This document shows, piece after piece, positions 49,765 through 59,784 of a stretch of 64,000 nucleotides of DNA. The notes beneath the pieces are model-generated. The model was given only the letters and a program-made list of their open reading frames with translations, was not told the DNA's origin and ran no database searches. Location of the stretch: the NCBI GenBank assembly GCA_030697205.1, contig JAUYQP010000025.1:1-64000 (forward strand), written 5' to 3'. Numbering within the stretch: position 1 is the first letter of the stretch; every line of letters begins with the position of its first letter. The DNA comes from Mycobacteriales bacterium. Lineage in GTDB: Bacteria > Actinomycetota > Actinomycetes > Mycobacteriales > SCTD01. The position numbers were made by a program, and so were the translations under genes.

Positions 49765-51225
49765 GTGGGAGGGTCTCGCACGGTCCGATCGTCACGCGGT
49801 GTGACATCTCTCACCGCCGCCGGTCCGGTCGAGGTCGTCGTGGACCAGCCTCCGGTGCGCCTCAGGGGCATGCGCGGGCGGCTCACCGACCGCACCCTGC
49901 TGCGCTACGGCGTCAGTCCGTTCCTCGTCGTGGCCGACGTCCTGGCCTGGCTCGGGTCCGTCCTGCTCACGGGAGCCGGCACCGGCGGTGAGCTCGTCGT
50001 CCTCGCCCTGACCCTGACCCTCTACGCCTCCGCGCGGCTCTACTCGAGCCGGCTGTCGCTGTCCGCGCTCGACGACCTCCCCGCGCTGGTGGGGCGGGCC
50101 CTCGCTGCCGCTGCCCTCGCCACGTCGTTCGCGCTGCTGCTCGACCCCACGCTCGTCGACGCGGGGCTGCTCGGCACGGCAGCGGTGTTCGCGACGCTGG
50201 CGGTGACGTTGCGCGCGGTCTCCTACGCCGTGGTGCGGCGGTTCCGCTCGCGTGGCTGGGTGTCGCACCCGACCCTCGTCCTCGGGGCGGGGCGGATCGG
50301 CGGGCAGATCGTCCGGATGCTGCTGGAGCACCGGGAGTACGGCCTGCGTCCCGTGGGCTTCCTGGACCGCGACCCGCTCCTGCAGGAGGCCGAGCGCCCG
50401 GTGCCGCTGCTCGGCGGGCACGAGTCGCTGGCGAGCGTCATCGTGGAGTTCGGCGTGCGCGACGTCGTCGTCGCCTTCGGCAACGTCCCCGAGTCCGACA
50501 TGGTCGACATCATCCGCACCTGCGACCGCCTCGAGGCCGAGATCTTCTTCGTGCCTCGGTTGTTCGAGCTCCACACGACCAGCCGCGACATGGACCAGGT
50601 CTGGGGTCTCCCGCTGGTCCGGCTGCGCCGGGCCGCCTTCCGCAGCCCGATGTGGCGGCTCAAGCGGCTCTTCGACATCGTCGCGAGCGGCTCCGCTCTG
50701 CTCGTCCTGGCCCCCGTGATGGGGGCCGTGGCGCTCGGCGTGCGGCTCGAGGGCGGGCCCGGCATCCTGTTCCGCCAGGAGCGGGTCGGCCTTGACGGCC
50801 GTCCCTTCGAGGTCTTGAAGTTCCGCTCGCTCAAGCCCGTCGACGAGTCCGAATCCGCCACGAACTGGAACATCAGCCACGACGACCGGCTCGGCCCGGT
50901 CGGGCGCTTCATCCGCGCGACCAGCCTCGACGAGCTGCCCCAGCTGCTCAACATCCTGCGCGGCGACATGACGGTGGTCGGCCCGCGTCCGGAACGGCCC
51001 CACTTCGTGCAGGAGTTCACCCGGTTGTTCCCCCGCTACACGGCGCGCCACCGGGTGCCGGCCGGGCTGACCGGGTGGGCGCAGGTCCACGGGCTCCGGG
51101 GCGACACCTCCATCGAGGACCGCGCCCGCTTCGACAACTACTACATCGAGAACTGGTCGCTCTGGAGCGACATCAAGATCATCCTGCGCACGGTGTCGGC
51201 CGTGCTGGCGCGCAAGGGCGGCTGA
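49765..51225 (+). CDS. polyprenyl-phosphate sugar-phosphate transferase (WcaJ/exopolysaccharide initiating)
   Basis: A 486-residue membrane enzyme. N-terminal four helices plus a CoA-binding-like domain (LVLGAGRIGGQIVRMLLEH), one further helix, and the C-terminal bacterial sugar transferase domain: RLKRLFDIVASGSALLVLAP, FRQERVGLDGRPFEVLKFRS, RATSLDELPQLLNILRGDMT, VGPRPERP and AGLTGWAQVHGLRG. It transfers a sugar-1-phosphate to undecaprenyl phosphate, the first step of repeat-unit assembly. GTG start with a strong ribosome site. Confidence 0.94.
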   Translation: MGGSRTVRSSRGVTSLTAAGPVEVVVDQPPVRLRGMRGRLTDRTLLRYGVSPFLVVADVLAWLGSVLLTGAGTGGELVVLALTLTLYASARLYSSRLSLSALDDLPALVGRALAAAALATSFALLLDPTLVDAGLLGTAAVFATLAVTLRAVSYAVVRRFRSRGWVSHPTLVLGAGRIGGQIVRMLLEHREYGLRPVGFLDRDPLLQEAERPVPLLGGHESLASVIVEFGVRDVVVAFGNVPESDMVDIIRTCDRLEAEIFFVPRLFELHTTSRDMDQVWGLPLVRLRRAAFRSPMWRLKRLFDIVASGSALLVLAPVMGAVALGVRLEGGPGILFRQERVGLDGRPFEVLKFRSLKPVDESESATNWNISHDDRLGPVGRFIRATSLDELPQLLNILRGDMTVVGPRPERPHFVQEFTRLFPRYTARHRVPAGLTGWAQVHGLRGDTSIEDRARFDNYYIENWSLWSDIKIILRTVSAVLARKGG

Positions 51226-51249
51226 GCGGCCCCACTGCCTACGCGAGCG

Positions 51250-53205
51250 CTACCCGAGCGGCTGGCGCCAGAAGTCCCGGGCGCGGTCGAGGGTGCGCGA
51301 GAGCAGCCCGGGGCGCACGACCTCCAGCTCGACGTCGACCCGCTCCGAGAACGGACCGGACATCGTCAGGCGCCCGGTGGTGAGGTCGGTGCGGGGGTCG
51401 GTCGACCGCAGCTCCAGGCCGGGGTACGCCGAGACCTGGACGAACAGCCCTCCGTCGACCGCGAGCGGCTGCGGGAGGGCTGTGAGCCGGTAGCGACCGT
51501 CGCGCAGGGGGAGGCTGTAGCTGAGGACCCAGGTGGCCGTCGTCCCCGGCGCGAGAGCGGTGGTGTCGGTCACCACCGTGTGGTCGCCCTCGGGGAGCAG
51601 CTCGGTGTTGACCGACCGGCCCTCGCGGCTGAACTCGAGCAGCGACGCGTCGCGCGGCAGGGCGAGGGTGACCAGCGAGTTGAGGATCCCGGGGGTCTCG
51701 AAGCCGGCGACGTAGCGAGGCAGCCCGCGCGCGGGTGCGGTGCTGCGCAATGCCACCTCCTGTCGCACCACCGCGACGTCGCGGCCGAGCTCGACGGTCA
51801 TGGTGGTCTGCCGGCGGGCGTAGTAGTCGAGCTTGTTGCCCTCGCCGCCGCCGCCACCGAAGTTCTGCACGACGAACGACGTCAGGTCTCCGCCGTCGGC
51901 GGCGACCTCGCCGGCGAGGCCCCCCGCGAGCAGGTCGGCCTGCTCGTCGGGCTCGGCCGACCACAGCTTGAGGTGGCGGCCGCGGGCCGCCTCGGCGAGT
52001 GCCAGCCCGAGCCGGCTCGCACTCGTGCTGCCGTCGCCGCCGCCGACGATGCGGTCCAGAACGGCGTCAGCGACGCCGCGCAGCTGTGCCCGGCGCTGCG
52101 ACTGGCCCTCGAGGTCGTCGGGTGCCGTCCGGTAGGCGTCGGAGAGCAGGGTCTTCACGGCGTTGTCGGCGGTGAGCACGGTGCCGTCCTCGAGTTCGGC
52201 CGGACCGGTGGCGCGCAGCACCTGGGCGATCGCCGGGACGTCGAGCCACACCACGGCTGTCGGGCGACGCCCGATGGCCGCGTCGGCGACGTTGGCCAGC
52301 ACTGCCGACGATGTCGGCACGTCGGGCGACATGTTGGTGTTCTTCCACAGCGTGGTGTCGGCGAGGAACCGTCCCCAGAGCTGCTGGTAGTCCTCGGGTG
52401 CGTCGACACGACGCGCCGTGCCCGCCCCGTCCGCGACGTCCTTCACATCGCGGAACCGCCCGACGTCGACGCGGCCGTCGTCGGCCACCGCCTCCGCGAA
52501 GACCGTGACGATGCCGCCGGTGCCCCGCAGTTCGGCGTTGTTCTCCAGCACGAGCAGCAGCTGGCGGGGCTCGTCGCCGCCGAGCACTCCGGACAGGGCG
52601 CGGACCGACCTCGCGGCCCGGTCGAGGGTGTCGGGCACCGCGGCCAGGTCGGCCTGGGCGCCGCGCAGCGGGTCGGCGATGAATGCCGGCACGCCACGGG
52701 TCGGCTGGCTGACGAGGTCGGCCACCGGGCCCCGGCTGTCGGCGGCCGCGTCGGCGAGCACGTCGGCGAGGGCCCGCAGGCCGTCGACGTCGACCCTCCC
52801 CTCGCCGACCAGGCCCGTGCCCCCGGGGTCCGCCGCGTCGAGCGCCGCGCGAGTGCCGCGGACCACCGCGAGCCCGGCCGTCGAGGCCCTCTCGATCCCG
52901 CGGACGGGGCGCCCCACGACGGGCAGCGCGCCGATCAGCGCCGGTCCGGGTGCACGCAGCCGTGACGACGCGCGGTCCAGCCGCTCCTCTGCGTCCGCGA
53001 GCCGGGGGCGGCTCGCGTCGACGTCCCCCGCGTCGCGGGCCTCGGACAGCACCTCGCGCGCCTGCTCGAGGTCGTCGCGCACGCTCAGCAGCGCCACCGC
53101 CGTCCACAGCGCGCTGGTCCCGAGCAGCACGCCGGTGCCGAGCAGCACCCTGCGCACGACGACCCGCCGCGTGGAGGGGTCCGGTTGGTCGCGCTCGCTC
53201 TGCAC
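51250..53205 (-). CDS. DUF4012-domain membrane protein
   Basis: A 651-residue protein with one N-terminal membrane helix (about 17-42) and a large exported part. RQLLLVLENNAELRGTGGIV, FLADTTLWKNTNMSPDVPTS, GRRPTAVVWLDVPAIAQVLR and the terminal beta domain are hallmarks of DUF4012, commonly found in exopolysaccharide and cell-wall loci of actinobacteria. Function unknown; a coiled region follows the helix (LEQAREVLSEARDAG). GTG 53205 is chosen. It is convergent to the sugar transferase and divergent from the flippase. Confidence 0.88.
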   Translation of the reverse strand: MQSERDQPDPSTRRVVVRRVLLGTGVLLGTSALWTAVALLSVRDDLEQAREVLSEARDAGDVDASRPRLADAEERLDRASSRLRAPGPALIGALPVVGRPVRGIERASTAGLAVVRGTRAALDAADPGGTGLVGEGRVDVDGLRALADVLADAAADSRGPVADLVSQPTRGVPAFIADPLRGAQADLAAVPDTLDRAARSVRALSGVLGGDEPRQLLLVLENNAELRGTGGIVTVFAEAVADDGRVDVGRFRDVKDVADGAGTARRVDAPEDYQQLWGRFLADTTLWKNTNMSPDVPTSSAVLANVADAAIGRRPTAVVWLDVPAIAQVLRATGPAELEDGTVLTADNAVKTLLSDAYRTAPDDLEGQSQRRAQLRGVADAVLDRIVGGGDGSTSASRLGLALAEAARGRHLKLWSAEPDEQADLLAGGLAGEVAADGGDLTSFVVQNFGGGGGEGNKLDYYARRQTTMTVELGRDVAVVRQEVALRSTAPARGLPRYVAGFETPGILNSLVTLALPRDASLLEFSREGRSVNTELLPEGDHTVVTDTTALAPGTTATWVLSYSLPLRDGRYRLTALPQPLAVDGGLFVQVSAYPGLELRSTDPRTDLTTGRLTMSGPFSERVDVELEVVRPGLLSRTLDRARDFWRQPLG

Positions 53206-53251
53206 CGCGGGAGCATCGCACCTGAGAGCCCACAGGTGAGGACGGCACACT

Positions 53252-54745
53252 GTGGAGGTGACCACCCCCCAGGACGACGCGGCCGTCCCCGAGGAGGGGT
53301 CCAGGACCGTCGTCGCCGCCCGCAATGCCGCGGTGCGCGGCGTCGCCGAGCTGCTCGGCAAGGTCGCGACGCTCGTGCTCATGGTCGTCGCGGCGCGCAG
53401 CCTCGGCGAGGAGGGCTTCGGCGTCTTCTCCTTCGCCCTCGCCCTGGCGCTGCTGCTCGCCTCAGTCCCCGCAGGCGGCTTCACCACCGTGCTCGTCCAG
53501 CGGGCGAGTGCCGATCCCGCGTCGCTGCCGCTGCTGATGGCCCGGTGCCTGGCGCTCACGACCCTCATCGCGCTGCCGGTCTTCGGGCTGGTCGGCGGTG
53601 CCGCCGCGGTGGCCCGACCGACCCGCGAGGGCGGCATCGCCGTGGGCCTGCTCATGGTGGCCGTGCTGCTCGAGCTGTGGGGCGACGTCCTGCGGGCCGG
53701 TGCCCAGGCCCTCCAGCGCCAGGCGGGGGTCTCGGCGGCGCTGGTCGTCCAGCGGCTCGTGACCACGACCGTCGTGTGCGTCCTGCTCGCCCTCGGCGGC
53801 GGGGTGGTCTCGCTGTGCACCGGCTACCTGGTCGGCAGCGCGCTGGGCCTGGTGGCCTTCGCCGTCGCCGCCCACCGCGCGGGCGTCCGGGTCGACCGGG
53901 CCCTACCGAGCCGCGGCGAGCTCGCCGAGCTGGCCCGGTCGTCGTTCGCCATCGGCGTCGACAGCATCGTGTCCATGGCGCTGTTCCGGCTCGACGCCGT
54001 ACTGCTGGGTCTGCTCGCCGGCGATCGGGCGGTCGGGCACTACTCGGCGGCGTACCGCTTCCTCGAGACGGTGCTGTTCCTCACCTGGGTCGTCAACAGC
54101 GCCGTCTTCCCCTCGGTCTCCGCGGACCCGGAGCCGTGGCGGGTCCGTCGCAGCGTCGACACCGGCCTGGCGGCGATCGCGACCGTCTACGTGCCCTTCG
54201 GTGTCCTCCTGCTGCTGCGGCCCGAGGACCTGCTCCGGCTGCTCTACACGGAGGCCTTCGTCACCGACGGCGCGCTGGTCCTGCGGCTGCTCGCGGGGGC
54301 GCCGTTGGCCTTCGCCCTGGGCTACCTGTGTTCCTACGCCCTGCTCGCCCGCGAGCGCCGCGGGCGGGTGCTGGCTGCGAGCTGCGTTGCAGCGGGCGTG
54401 AACATCGCCGCCAACCTCGCCCTGATCCCGGTGTTCGGGGCGTCCGGCGCGGCGGCGGCCACCACCGGTTCCTACCTGCTGGAGGCGGTCGTGCTCGTCG
54501 TCTGGCTGCGGCGCGAGGTGGGGCTGCAGGCGCAGCAGGTGCTGCGACCGCTGCTGGTGCCCGTGCTGGCCACGGTCCCGCTCGCCGCGGTCCTGCTCAC
54601 CGGCCTGCCGCTGCTCGCCGCGGTCGCCGTCGGCGCGGTGGCGTACGCCGTGGCCTGGCTGCTGCTCGCCGTACGCCTCGCTCCCGAACCGGTGGCGCTG
54701 CTGCGCGGCCTGCTGCCGGGGCGGGCAGCCGAGGAGTCGTCGTGA
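53252..54745 (+). CDS. polysaccharide flippase (Wzx/MOP family)
   Basis: A 497-residue membrane protein with about 14 helices. The beginning (NAAVRGVAELLGKVATLVLM, ARSLGEEGFGVFSFALALAL) and ANLALIPVFGASGAAAATTG near residue 390 are typical of MOP-family oligosaccharide flippases. It should move lipid-linked repeat units outward. GTG 53252 is used, with GTG two codons on as alternative. Its stop overlaps the glycosyltransferase fusion (GTGA). Confidence 0.92.
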   Translation: MEVTTPQDDAAVPEEGSRTVVAARNAAVRGVAELLGKVATLVLMVVAARSLGEEGFGVFSFALALALLLASVPAGGFTTVLVQRASADPASLPLLMARCLALTTLIALPVFGLVGGAAAVARPTREGGIAVGLLMVAVLLELWGDVLRAGAQALQRQAGVSAALVVQRLVTTTVVCVLLALGGGVVSLCTGYLVGSALGLVAFAVAAHRAGVRVDRALPSRGELAELARSSFAIGVDSIVSMALFRLDAVLLGLLAGDRAVGHYSAAYRFLETVLFLTWVVNSAVFPSVSADPEPWRVRRSVDTGLAAIATVYVPFGVLLLLRPEDLLRLLYTEAFVTDGALVLRLLAGAPLAFALGYLCSYALLARERRGRVLAASCVAAGVNIAANLALIPVFGASGAAAATTGSYLLEAVVLVVWLRREVGLQAQQVLRPLLVPVLATVPLAAVLLTGLPLLAAVAVGAVAYAVAWLLLAVRLAPEPVALLRGLLPGRAAEESS

Positions 54746-56871
54746 CCCGGCGGCTGCGGGTGCTCGTCGTCGTCCCGTCGGCGGTGCTGGGCGGGGCCGA
54801 GGGCTGGCTGCTGAAGGTCCTCGCCGCCACCGACCGGCTCGAGCCGGAGGTCCTGCTCCTGCAGGACGGCCCGCTGCGCGCCGCGCTCGAGGCCCGTGGC
54901 GTCCCGGTCGAGCTGCTCCCCGTCGGCAACCGGCCCGTCGACCTGGTCACGGCGACGGCCGGGGTCGGTCGCGTGCTGCGGCGCGTCCGCCCCGACGTGG
55001 TGCTCGCCAACGGCGTGAAGGCTGCGGTCGTGACCGCTCCCGCGTGCCTGCAGGTCGGGTCCCCCCTGGTGTGGGCCAAGCACGACCACTCCTACGACCG
55101 CATCGCACCGCTGCTCGGGCGCCTGTGCACCCGGGTGGTCGCAGCGGTCGAGGAGCTCGGCGAGCCGGTGGGTCGCGACGACGTCGTCGTCGTCCCGCCG
55201 CCACGACCCGACCAGCCACCCCTCGACCGCGCTGCTGCCCGCGCCGAGCTGGCCGGCCACGGCCTCGTGCTCGACGACCGCCCCACTGCGGTCGTGCTCG
55301 GCCGCCTGGTGCCCTACAAGGGCGTCGACGACGCCGTACGCGCCGTGGCTCTCCCCGGCGGCGAGGGCTGGCGCCTCGTCGTCGTCGGTGACGACGACCC
55401 GAGCGCCCCCGGCACCGGGACGGACCTGCGACGGCTGGCCTCCGACCTGGGGCTGTCCGACCGGGTCGCCTTCGTCGACGCGGTGCCCTCGGCGGCCCGC
55501 CTTCTCGCGGCGTTCGACGCGCTGCTGGTCCTCACCAAGCCGACCGACGACCGCCGCTCGCCGTCGAAGGAGGGCTTCGGCACCACCGCGTTCGAGGCGA
55601 TGCTCGCCGGGGTGCCCGTCATCGGCGTCGAGGGCGGGGCCGTCGTCCGACGGCTTGCCGGGCGGGCCGGTGCCGGAGTGCGGCCGGGCGCGCCCGATGA
55701 GGTCGCCTCCGCCCTCGCGCGCCTCGCCGACCCGGCCGCCCGACGGGTCGCGGGAGCGGCCGGTCGCGAGCTCGTCGCCGGGCACCCCAGTGCGGCGCAG
55801 GTCGCCGACCTGCTCGTGCAGGTGCTCGCCCAGGCCGCCGGTCGGCCCGGTGCGGGCCTGTCCAGCGGTCCGGCGATGACGGTCGTGACCCCCGTGCTCG
55901 ACGAGGCCGACGGCATCGCGGCGCTGCTCGCGCTCGTGGTCCCGCAGCTCGGGCCCGACGACCGGGTGCTGGTCGTCGACGGCGGTTCGACCGACGGGAC
56001 GGCGCAGCGGGTCGCCTCCTGGCCCGACGACCGGGTCAGCGTCCTCGTCGCCCCGGGGACCAACATCCCGGCGGCCCGCAACGCCGCGCTGCCGCACGTC
56101 ACGACGCCGTGGGTCGCCGCCACCGACGTGGGTTGCGAGCCGGTGCCCGGGTGGCTCGACGCGCTCCGGGCCGCCGCGGCCGACGGCGAGCCCGAGCTCG
56201 TCACCGGCGTCTACCGCGTCCTGTCGCGCGGTCCCTTCGACGCCGCCATGGCCGCCGCGGGCTACCCCGACCCTGACGAGGTCCGCCGGCCCACCTGGCT
56301 GGTCCGCGGCTACGGAGCGCTGCTCGGTCGCGCCTTCGACCCGTCGCTGCCCACCAACCGCTCCAACGCGGTGCCGGTGGCCGTCGCGCGCGCCGTCGGG
56401 GGCTACGACGAGACGCTCGCCGCAGGCGAGGACGTCAGCTTCGGGCAGGCGGTCGTGCGCCGCGGTGGGATGGCCGTCCTCACCGCCGACGCCGAGGTCG
56501 CCTGGCACCAGCGACCGACGGTCGCGGCCACCGCCCGGATGTACCGCTCCTACGGCCGCGGAGACGGGCTGTCCGGGGAGCGCACCCTCGTCGCGCGCGA
56601 CCTCGCTCGGGCAGTCGCCTACGTCGCCGGTCCGCTGCTCCTGGTGACCGGGCGGCGCGCTCGGGCGGGCGCCCTCGTCGGCGCGGCGGCGTACCTCTCC
56701 CTGCCTCTGGTGCGGGCTGTGCGGGGGCCTGACCCGGTGCGGACGGCCGCGCTGGTCCCCGCCGCCGCGGCGCTCAAGGACGTCGCGAAGGCCCTCGGGT
56801 GCCTGGAGGGGCTGCGGGCCCGTCGGCGCGGCGGGCTCAACCGGGCTACCGAACCGGCCGAGGTCTCCTAG
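54742..56871 (+). CDS. fused glycosyltransferase: GT4 domain plus GT2 domain
   Basis: A 709-residue protein. Residues 1-375 are a GT4 (GT-B fold) transferase: VVPSAVLGGAEGWLLKVLAA, VVLGRLVPYKGVDDAVRAV, KEGFGTTAFEAMLAGVPVIG with the E-x7-E region. Residues from 379 are a GT2 (GT-A) transferase: MTVVTPVLDEADGIAALLAL, VLVVDGGSTDGTAQRV, and a terminal membrane segment (AVAYVAGPLLLVTG). Both halves are normally separate enzymes; no stop lies between them, although an ATG at 55876 could allow internal start. Translation is coupled to the flippase. It would add two sugars of the repeat unit in sequence. Confidence 0.9.
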   Translation: MTRRLRVLVVVPSAVLGGAEGWLLKVLAATDRLEPEVLLLQDGPLRAALEARGVPVELLPVGNRPVDLVTATAGVGRVLRRVRPDVVLANGVKAAVVTAPACLQVGSPLVWAKHDHSYDRIAPLLGRLCTRVVAAVEELGEPVGRDDVVVVPPPRPDQPPLDRAAARAELAGHGLVLDDRPTAVVLGRLVPYKGVDDAVRAVALPGGEGWRLVVVGDDDPSAPGTGTDLRRLASDLGLSDRVAFVDAVPSAARLLAAFDALLVLTKPTDDRRSPSKEGFGTTAFEAMLAGVPVIGVEGGAVVRRLAGRAGAGVRPGAPDEVASALARLADPAARRVAGAAGRELVAGHPSAAQVADLLVQVLAQAAGRPGAGLSSGPAMTVVTPVLDEADGIAALLALVVPQLGPDDRVLVVDGGSTDGTAQRVASWPDDRVSVLVAPGTNIPAARNAALPHVTTPWVAATDVGCEPVPGWLDALRAAAADGEPELVTGVYRVLSRGPFDAAMAAAGYPDPDEVRRPTWLVRGYGALLGRAFDPSLPTNRSNAVPVAVARAVGGYDETLAAGEDVSFGQAVVRRGGMAVLTADAEVAWHQRPTVAATARMYRSYGRGDGLSGERTLVARDLARAVAYVAGPLLLVTGRRARAGALVGAAAYLSLPLVRAVRGPDPVRTAALVPAAAALKDVAKALGCLEGLRARRRGGLNRATEPAEVS

Positions 56872-56911
56872 GCTGGGTGCAGCGCAGCGCTCGCCCAGGA
56901 AGGGGACCCCG

Positions 56912-58300
56912 GTGGCGAAGAAGGACCAGCCGGGACTCGTGCTGTGGGCGCGCAAGTGGCTGATCCTGGCCGGGGTGGTGCTCTTCACGGTCACCGCCTA
57001 CGTCGTCGTGAAGCAGCAGACCCCGATCTACGAGGCCAGCGCGAAGATGGCCGTGACGTTCCCCGAGCGTCCCGACAGCGGTGGGGCGAGCTTCGACCAG
57101 CTGCAGGCCAACCAGGCCCTCGCGCGCACCCTCGTGGACCTCATCGGCAGCCGCCCTGTCGCGGAGTTCGTCATCGCGCGCGAGAAGCTCGACATCGATG
57201 CCGCCGACGCCGTCGACAAGATGACCTTCGACCAGATCACCGAGACGCTGCTCATCGAGCTGACCGCCGAGGACGCCGACCCTGCCTTCGCGCGCGACCT
57301 CGCCAACGCCTGGGCCGACTCCTTCGAGGTCTACGCCGGGAGTCGGCTGTCGGGGCTCAGCCCGGGTTCGGCCGTCCTCGTCGCCGAGCGCGCCGTTCAG
57401 CCCGAGGAGCCGGCCCGCCCGAGGCCGCTGCTGACCGTCGCGATCGCGCTGCTGGTGTCGCTCGTGCTCGCGAGTGCCGCGTCCCTGCTGCACGCGCGCT
57501 TCGATACCCGCCTCGACGTCGACGACCTGGCCGACGACTTCGGCCTGCCGCTGCTCGCGACCCTCCCTCGCAAGGGCCGGACCAAGGTGGCGGGCGAGCG
57601 CTTCGACGAGGCCGTCAGGGTGCTGCGCACCAACCTGCAGTTCGTCTCCGACCGGCCGTTGAGGAGCCTGTCGGTGACCAGCACCGGTGAGGGCGAGGGC
57701 AAGTCGACCGTCACCGCGTCGTTGGCCTGGTCGTCCGCGCTGATGTCGCTCACCAAGGGCGAGGTGCTGGTCGTCGACGCCGACTTGCGGCGCCCGATGC
57801 TGCTCGAGCGCCTGAAGGTCGTGCCGCAGGGCAGCCGCGGCCTGTCGAGCTGGCTGCAGCGGCAGTCGTCCTACGAGGCGTGCACGCAGCAGACCGACCT
57901 CGAGTCGCTCGCCGTCATGCCCCCCGGCCCGCTGCCCACGAACCCCTCCACGCTGCTCGGCTACGCCACGAGCCAGGAGAAGATCAAGGCGCTGTCCGAC
58001 CGCGCCAACCTGGTGCTCTTCGACACCCCACCCGTGTCGGCGGGTGCCGACGCCCAGCTCGTCGCCGCGGCCGTCGACGGCGTGATCCTGGTCGTGGACC
58101 TCGCGAAGGTGCGGCGTCGGGAGCTCGAGAGCACGATCGAGTCCCTGCGCCGGGTGCGCGCCAACGTCGTCGGCATCGTCGTCAACCGGCTCGCCGGCGA
58201 CGACCGGTCGACCTCCGCCTACGGCTACGCCCCCTCGGCGGCGGACCGTCCGGTGACGGAGGCCCCGCGGCGCACCATCAGGTCGTTGCGCTCGTCCTGA
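56912..58300 (+). CDS. Wzz-like chain-length regulator fused to BY-kinase
   Basis: A 462-residue protein: two membrane helices (about 15-33 and 172-193) flanking an extracellular Wzz domain, then a cytoplasmic P-loop kinase with Walker A TSTGEGEGKST (about 256-266), Walker A' VLVVDADLRRP (286-296) and a Walker B-like LVLFDTPPVS. The short tail has few tyrosines (SAYGYAPS), fewer than in classic tyrosine kinases. It controls polymer length and export. GTG 56912 has AGGAAGGGGA upstream. Confidence 0.92.
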   Translation: MAKKDQPGLVLWARKWLILAGVVLFTVTAYVVVKQQTPIYEASAKMAVTFPERPDSGGASFDQLQANQALARTLVDLIGSRPVAEFVIAREKLDIDAADAVDKMTFDQITETLLIELTAEDADPAFARDLANAWADSFEVYAGSRLSGLSPGSAVLVAERAVQPEEPARPRPLLTVAIALLVSLVLASAASLLHARFDTRLDVDDLADDFGLPLLATLPRKGRTKVAGERFDEAVRVLRTNLQFVSDRPLRSLSVTSTGEGEGKSTVTASLAWSSALMSLTKGEVLVVDADLRRPMLLERLKVVPQGSRGLSSWLQRQSSYEACTQQTDLESLAVMPPGPLPTNPSTLLGYATSQEKIKALSDRANLVLFDTPPVSAGADAQLVAAAVDGVILVVDLAKVRRRELESTIESLRRVRANVVGIVVNRLAGDDRSTSAYGYAPSAADRPVTEAPRRTIRSLRSS

Positions 58301-59708
58301 GCGCCGACGCTGCGACGGGCTGCTCGGCGGGCTGCTCGTCGGCGAAGCGCGGGAGCGCAGCCGCGAGGCCGGCCAGCACGAAGAAGGTCCCCCAGATGAT
58401 CTGCACCTGGTAGAGCGTCACCGTCAGGGACTGGAAGGCCCAGCCCGCGAAGGCCGCGGACAGCCCGACCGTGAAGGCGAAGGTCTCCGGCCGCTTGCGC
58501 CGCAGCTCGCGCCACAGGCCCCGTGCGACGACGCCGAGCCACACCAGCAGCGCAGTGATGCCCGCGAGCCCGAGCTCGGCGGCGAGGTTGAGGTAGCTGT
58601 TGTGGGCGTGGCTCAGGGGGGCCCCGCGCTCGACGAGCCCCATCCGCCCGGCGTAGGTCTCGAAGCGGTAGATCCCGATGCCCTCGGGGTGCTGCTGCAC
58701 CAATGTGACGGCTCCGCGCCACAGGTCGAGCCGGGTGTTGGTGCTGGACTGCCCCGAGGTGACGCTGGACAGCCGGGTGCTCACGGTCTCGTAGACGGTG
58801 CTGTTGACGAGCGGGCCCGCGTTGACCGCCAGCGTCGCAGCGAGCGCAACGACAGCGGCGACGGCGAAGCGCCGCGACCGGCTCCAGGCGCTCATCAGCA
58901 GCACGAGGGCGAGGGCGAGCCCCAAGGTGGCACCGCGCGAGAGCGACAGGACGATCCCGGCGACCGAGGACGCGACCGCGACCAGCGCGACCCCCCGCCA
59001 GCGGCCGTGAAGGCCCACGACCAGGCCGAGCGCGGGGATCGCGGCCAGCTGCAGGTAAGCGGCGTAGTAGTTGGGGTCGTCGATGCCGGAGGAGGCCCGC
59101 CCGGACACGGCCGAGCCACCGGCGGAGACGGTCGCGCCACCGGAGGACAGGTAGCTGAGGACACCCTGGGCTCCCAGGACGGCCGCGCCGACTGCCAGCG
59201 ACACGAGCACGAGCACGACCTCGCGGCGGTCGAGCGACTTGGCGACGAGGAAGGCGAGGTAGAACGCCGACCACATCGCTGCCGTCTTGGCGACGTCGGC
59301 GATCTCCGAGCCCAGCACGGCGCTGGGGAGCGCGAGCAGCACCAGTGCGATCACGGGTGCGTCGCCCCAGCTCGGCCACACCGTGCGGCCGTGACCGCTC
59401 ACCGCCCGGGCGACCCAGCCGAGCGCGACGAGCAGCAGCGCAGCCTCGGTGGGGGACAGCGCCCCGGGACCGAGCGGCAGCTGCAGCGACTCCAGGGGCG
59501 ACAGGGTCAGGGCCAGCGCCAGCACGACGGCGGGGCGCGTGACGGTGAGCCAGGCGAGCACGGCGGCGAGCACGAGCGCCGCGGGGACCAGCGGGTGCAG
59601 CTGGCTGTCGAGCAGGGCACTGGCCGCACCGCCGGCGACGGCGAGCGACGCGGCCGAGACCAGCAGGCCGACGCCCCGGGGCCGACCCAGGGCGAAGGGC
59701 AGCGTCAC
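58278..59708 (-). CDS. O-antigen ligase/polymerase-like membrane protein
   Basis: A 476-residue protein with about 11-12 helices. The long extracellular loop has HAHNSYLNLAAELGLAGITA, the Wzy_C/O-antigen ligase signature, and IGIYRFETYAGRMG. In actinobacteria such proteins polymerise or ligate exopolysaccharide repeat units. GTG 59708 is supported by TAGCGT 7 nt upstream. It overlaps the end of the BY-kinase by 23 bp, convergent. Confidence 0.9.
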   Translation of the reverse strand: MTLPFALGRPRGVGLLVSAASLAVAGGAASALLDSQLHPLVPAALVLAAVLAWLTVTRPAVVLALALTLSPLESLQLPLGPGALSPTEAALLLVALGWVARAVSGHGRTVWPSWGDAPVIALVLLALPSAVLGSEIADVAKTAAMWSAFYLAFLVAKSLDRREVVLVLVSLAVGAAVLGAQGVLSYLSSGGATVSAGGSAVSGRASSGIDDPNYYAAYLQLAAIPALGLVVGLHGRWRGVALVAVASSVAGIVLSLSRGATLGLALALVLLMSAWSRSRRFAVAAVVALAATLAVNAGPLVNSTVYETVSTRLSSVTSGQSSTNTRLDLWRGAVTLVQQHPEGIGIYRFETYAGRMGLVERGAPLSHAHNSYLNLAAELGLAGITALLVWLGVVARGLWRELRRKRPETFAFTVGLSAAFAGWAFQSLTVTLYQVQIIWGTFFVLAGLAAALPRFADEQPAEQPVAASALRTSATT

Positions 59709-59715
59709 GCCGGTG

Positions 59716-59721
59716 ACGCTA
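59716..59721 (-). promoter_or_regulatory. leaderless -10 box (TAGCGT) for the ligase gene
   Basis: Minus-strand TAGCGT ends 7 nt before the GTG at 59708 and decides that start. Confidence 0.55.
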
Positions 59722-59784
59722 GCCCGCAGGGCCGCACCGGCGAGGGAGGTCGCGGTACGGCCCTGTCCCGGGAGCGGGTGGCGA

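Noticed and set aside
54472-56994. 840-codon leftward frame opposite the GT4-GT2 fusion
   Set aside because: Low-complexity antisense translation; the glycosyltransferase motifs lie on the plus strand.
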